Source of the DNA: Actinokineospora diospyrosa
Lineage (GTDB): Bacteria; Actinomycetota; Actinomycetes; Mycobacteriales; Pseudonocardiaceae
NCBI RefSeq assembly: GCF_024171925.1
Contig: NZ_JAMTCO010000003.1
Span: forward strand, 186,001 to 250,000
Length of the DNA: 64,000 bases
Direction of reading: 5' to 3'
This document shows positions 62,972 through 64,000 of the stretch, piece after piece (the stretch's first letter is position 1; every line of letters begins with the position of its first letter). The position numbers and the translations under genes were made by a program. The notes beneath the pieces were generated by a model. It was given only the letters and a program-made list of their open reading frames with translations. It was not told the DNA's origin and did no database searches.

Positions 62972-64000
62972 ATGGCTGATGAGAAGAAGCTGCTCGAGAA
63001 CCTGAAGTTCGTCACCGGCGAACTGCGGGCGGCCCACCGGCAGCTGCGCGAGGTCAAGGAGCGGGCCACCGAGCCGGTGGCGATCGTGGCGATGAGCTGC
63101 CGCTTCCCCGGCGGGGTCGAGTCGCCCGACGACCTGTGGCGCCTGGTCGCCGAGGGGCGGGACGCGATCGGGCCGTTCCCCACCGACCGCGGCTGGGACC
63201 TCGATGCCCTGGCCGACCCGGACTCCGCGGATGCCAGCTACGGCCACACCGGCGGTTTCCTCGACAGCGCGGCGGAGTTCGACGCCGGGTTGTTCGGGGT
63301 TTCCCCGCGTGAGGCGACCGCGATGGACCCGCAACAGCGGCTGCTGTTGCAGGCGTGTTGGGAGGCGTTGGAACGGGCCGGGATCGACCCCACTTCGCTG
63401 CGGGGCGACTCGGTCGGTGTCTTCGCCGGGACAAATGGACAGGACTACGCGAGCGTCATCGCAGCCGACCCCGAGGCCGCCGAGGGCTATCTGGCGACGG
63501 GAAGCGCTGCGAGTGTCCTTTCCGGACGTATTGCTTACACGCTAGGACTTGAGGGCCCTGCGGTCACTGTGGACACCGCGTGCTCGTCATCGCTGGTCGC
63601 GCTGCACCTCGCCATCCAAGCGCTGCGGGCGGACGAGTGCCGCATGGCGCTGGTCGGCGGCGTCACCGTGATGGCCACGCCAGCGGCGTTCGTGGAGTTC
63701 AGCCGCCAGAAGGCACTGGCGCCCGACGGTCGGTGCAAGGCGTTCGGCGCGGACGCCGACGGCACCGGGTGGGGTGAGGGTGTCGGCGTCCTGGTGGTCA
63801 TGCGGCTCTCCGACGCACTCGCGGCGGCGCATCGGGTACTGGCCGTCGTGCGGGGTAGCGCGGTCAACCAGGACGGTGCGTCGAACGGCTTGACGGCGCC
63901 GAACGGCCCGGCGCAGCAGCGGGTCATCCGCGCCGCCCTGGAGTCGGCGGAACTCGCCCCGTCCGATGTGGACATGGTGGAAGCGCACGGAACCGGAACC
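62972..64000 (+). CDS. Type I modular PKS, 5' part only (cut by the right edge)
   Basis: The first 343 codons of a further PKS gene are present. It starts 26 nt after the PKS-A stop, with GGGAG upstream. The N-terminal docking helix [20 protein letters not shown] is of the same class as in PKS-1, suited to receive a chain from the C-terminal helices of PKS-A. The KS follows from about residue 36, with [15 protein letters not shown] and the active Cys204 in DTACSSSL, so it is an ordinary condensing KS. The frame runs out of the window at the EAHGTGT segment that carries the first catalytic His. The rest of the module and its specificity are unknown. It is probably the next enzyme of the line after PKS-A. 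Confidence 0.95.
   Translation, partial: MADEKKLLENLKFVTGELRAAHRQLREVKERATEPVAIVAMSCRFPGGVESPDDLWRLVAEGRDAIGPFPTDRGWDLDALADPDSADASYGHTGGFLDSAAEFDAGLFGVSPREATAMDPQQRLLLQACWEALERAGIDPTSLRGDSVGVFAGTNGQDYASVIAADPEAAEGYLATGSAASVLSGRIAYTLGLEGPAVTVDTACSSSLVALHLAIQALRADECRMALVGGVTVMATPAAFVEFSRQKALAPDGRCKAFGADADGTGWGEGVGVLVVMRLSDALAAAHRVLAVVRGSAVNQDGASNGLTAPNGPAQQRVIRAALESAELAPSDVDMVEAHGTGT

Overview
The window is high-GC actinomycete DNA with GTG starts, strong third-position G/C and a few rare TTA codons. It lies inside a large modular type I polyketide synthase (PKS) gene cluster. No taxonomic marker is present; a filamentous actinomycete is certain, and any narrower placement (for example Pseudonocardiales) would be a guess. 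Both ends are open: the left edge cuts a LuxR-family regulator and the right edge cuts a PKS gene inside its first ketosynthase. No thioesterase domain, tRNA, rRNA, insertion sequence or CRISPR array was seen.

Left flank (1-11.4 kb): a large ATP-binding LuxR (LAL) regulator on the minus strand; a 550-bp non-coding stretch; two overlapping small membrane-protein genes; a type II thioesterase and an acyl-CoA carboxylase carboxyltransferase in one minus-strand unit; a second, complete LAL regulator on the plus strand; a structured 450-bp intergenic region with a large inverted repeat; a second type II thioesterase whose nucleophile serine is replaced by glycine; and a cytochrome P450.

PKS block 1 (11.5-41.1 kb): three closely spaced genes with six extension modules. 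PKS-1 holds malonyl KS-AT-DH-ER-KR-ACP; KS-AT-KR-ACP with an unusual AT; and methylmalonyl KS-AT-DH-KR-ACP. PKS-2 holds malonyl KS-AT-KR-ACP. PKS-3 holds malonyl KS-AT-KR-ACP and malonyl KS-AT-DH-ER-KR-ACP. A convergent MFS exporter overlaps the end of PKS-3. Next come a propionyl-CoA carboxylase beta subunit, an ABC exporter pair and a good intrinsic terminator.

PKS block 2 (47.0 kb to the right edge): PKS-A starts with a KSQ-AT-ACP loading module that should give a propionyl starter from methylmalonyl-CoA. It continues with KS-AT-DH-KR-ACP, KS-AT-KR-ACP and KS-AT-KR-ACP, all malonyl-type. A further PKS gene begins 26 bp later. Gene order is therefore not biosynthetic order: the chain starts on PKS-A, and PKS-1 to PKS-3 act later. 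The carboxylase subunits supply extender units, the type II thioesterase edits mis-primed ACPs, the P450 tailors the product, and the MFS and ABC systems export it. The product looks like a reduced, hydroxylated polyketide with a propionate starter; its identity cannot be read from this window.

Regulation: six transcription starts (carboxyltransferase/TEII, TEII-2, P450, PKS-1, PccB and PKS-A) carry a TAGGGG box 28-31 nt upstream of a -10-like hexamer, usually with a second box about one or two helical turns away. This is a candidate LAL regulon. Both LAL genes and several structural genes contain TTA codons, which suggests bldA-type developmental control. At DNA level the malonyl-AT segments share unusually AT-rich words, one used in two different reading frames, plus a 279-bp perfect duplication, which point to gene conversion or a DNA-level signal inside the AT coding regions.
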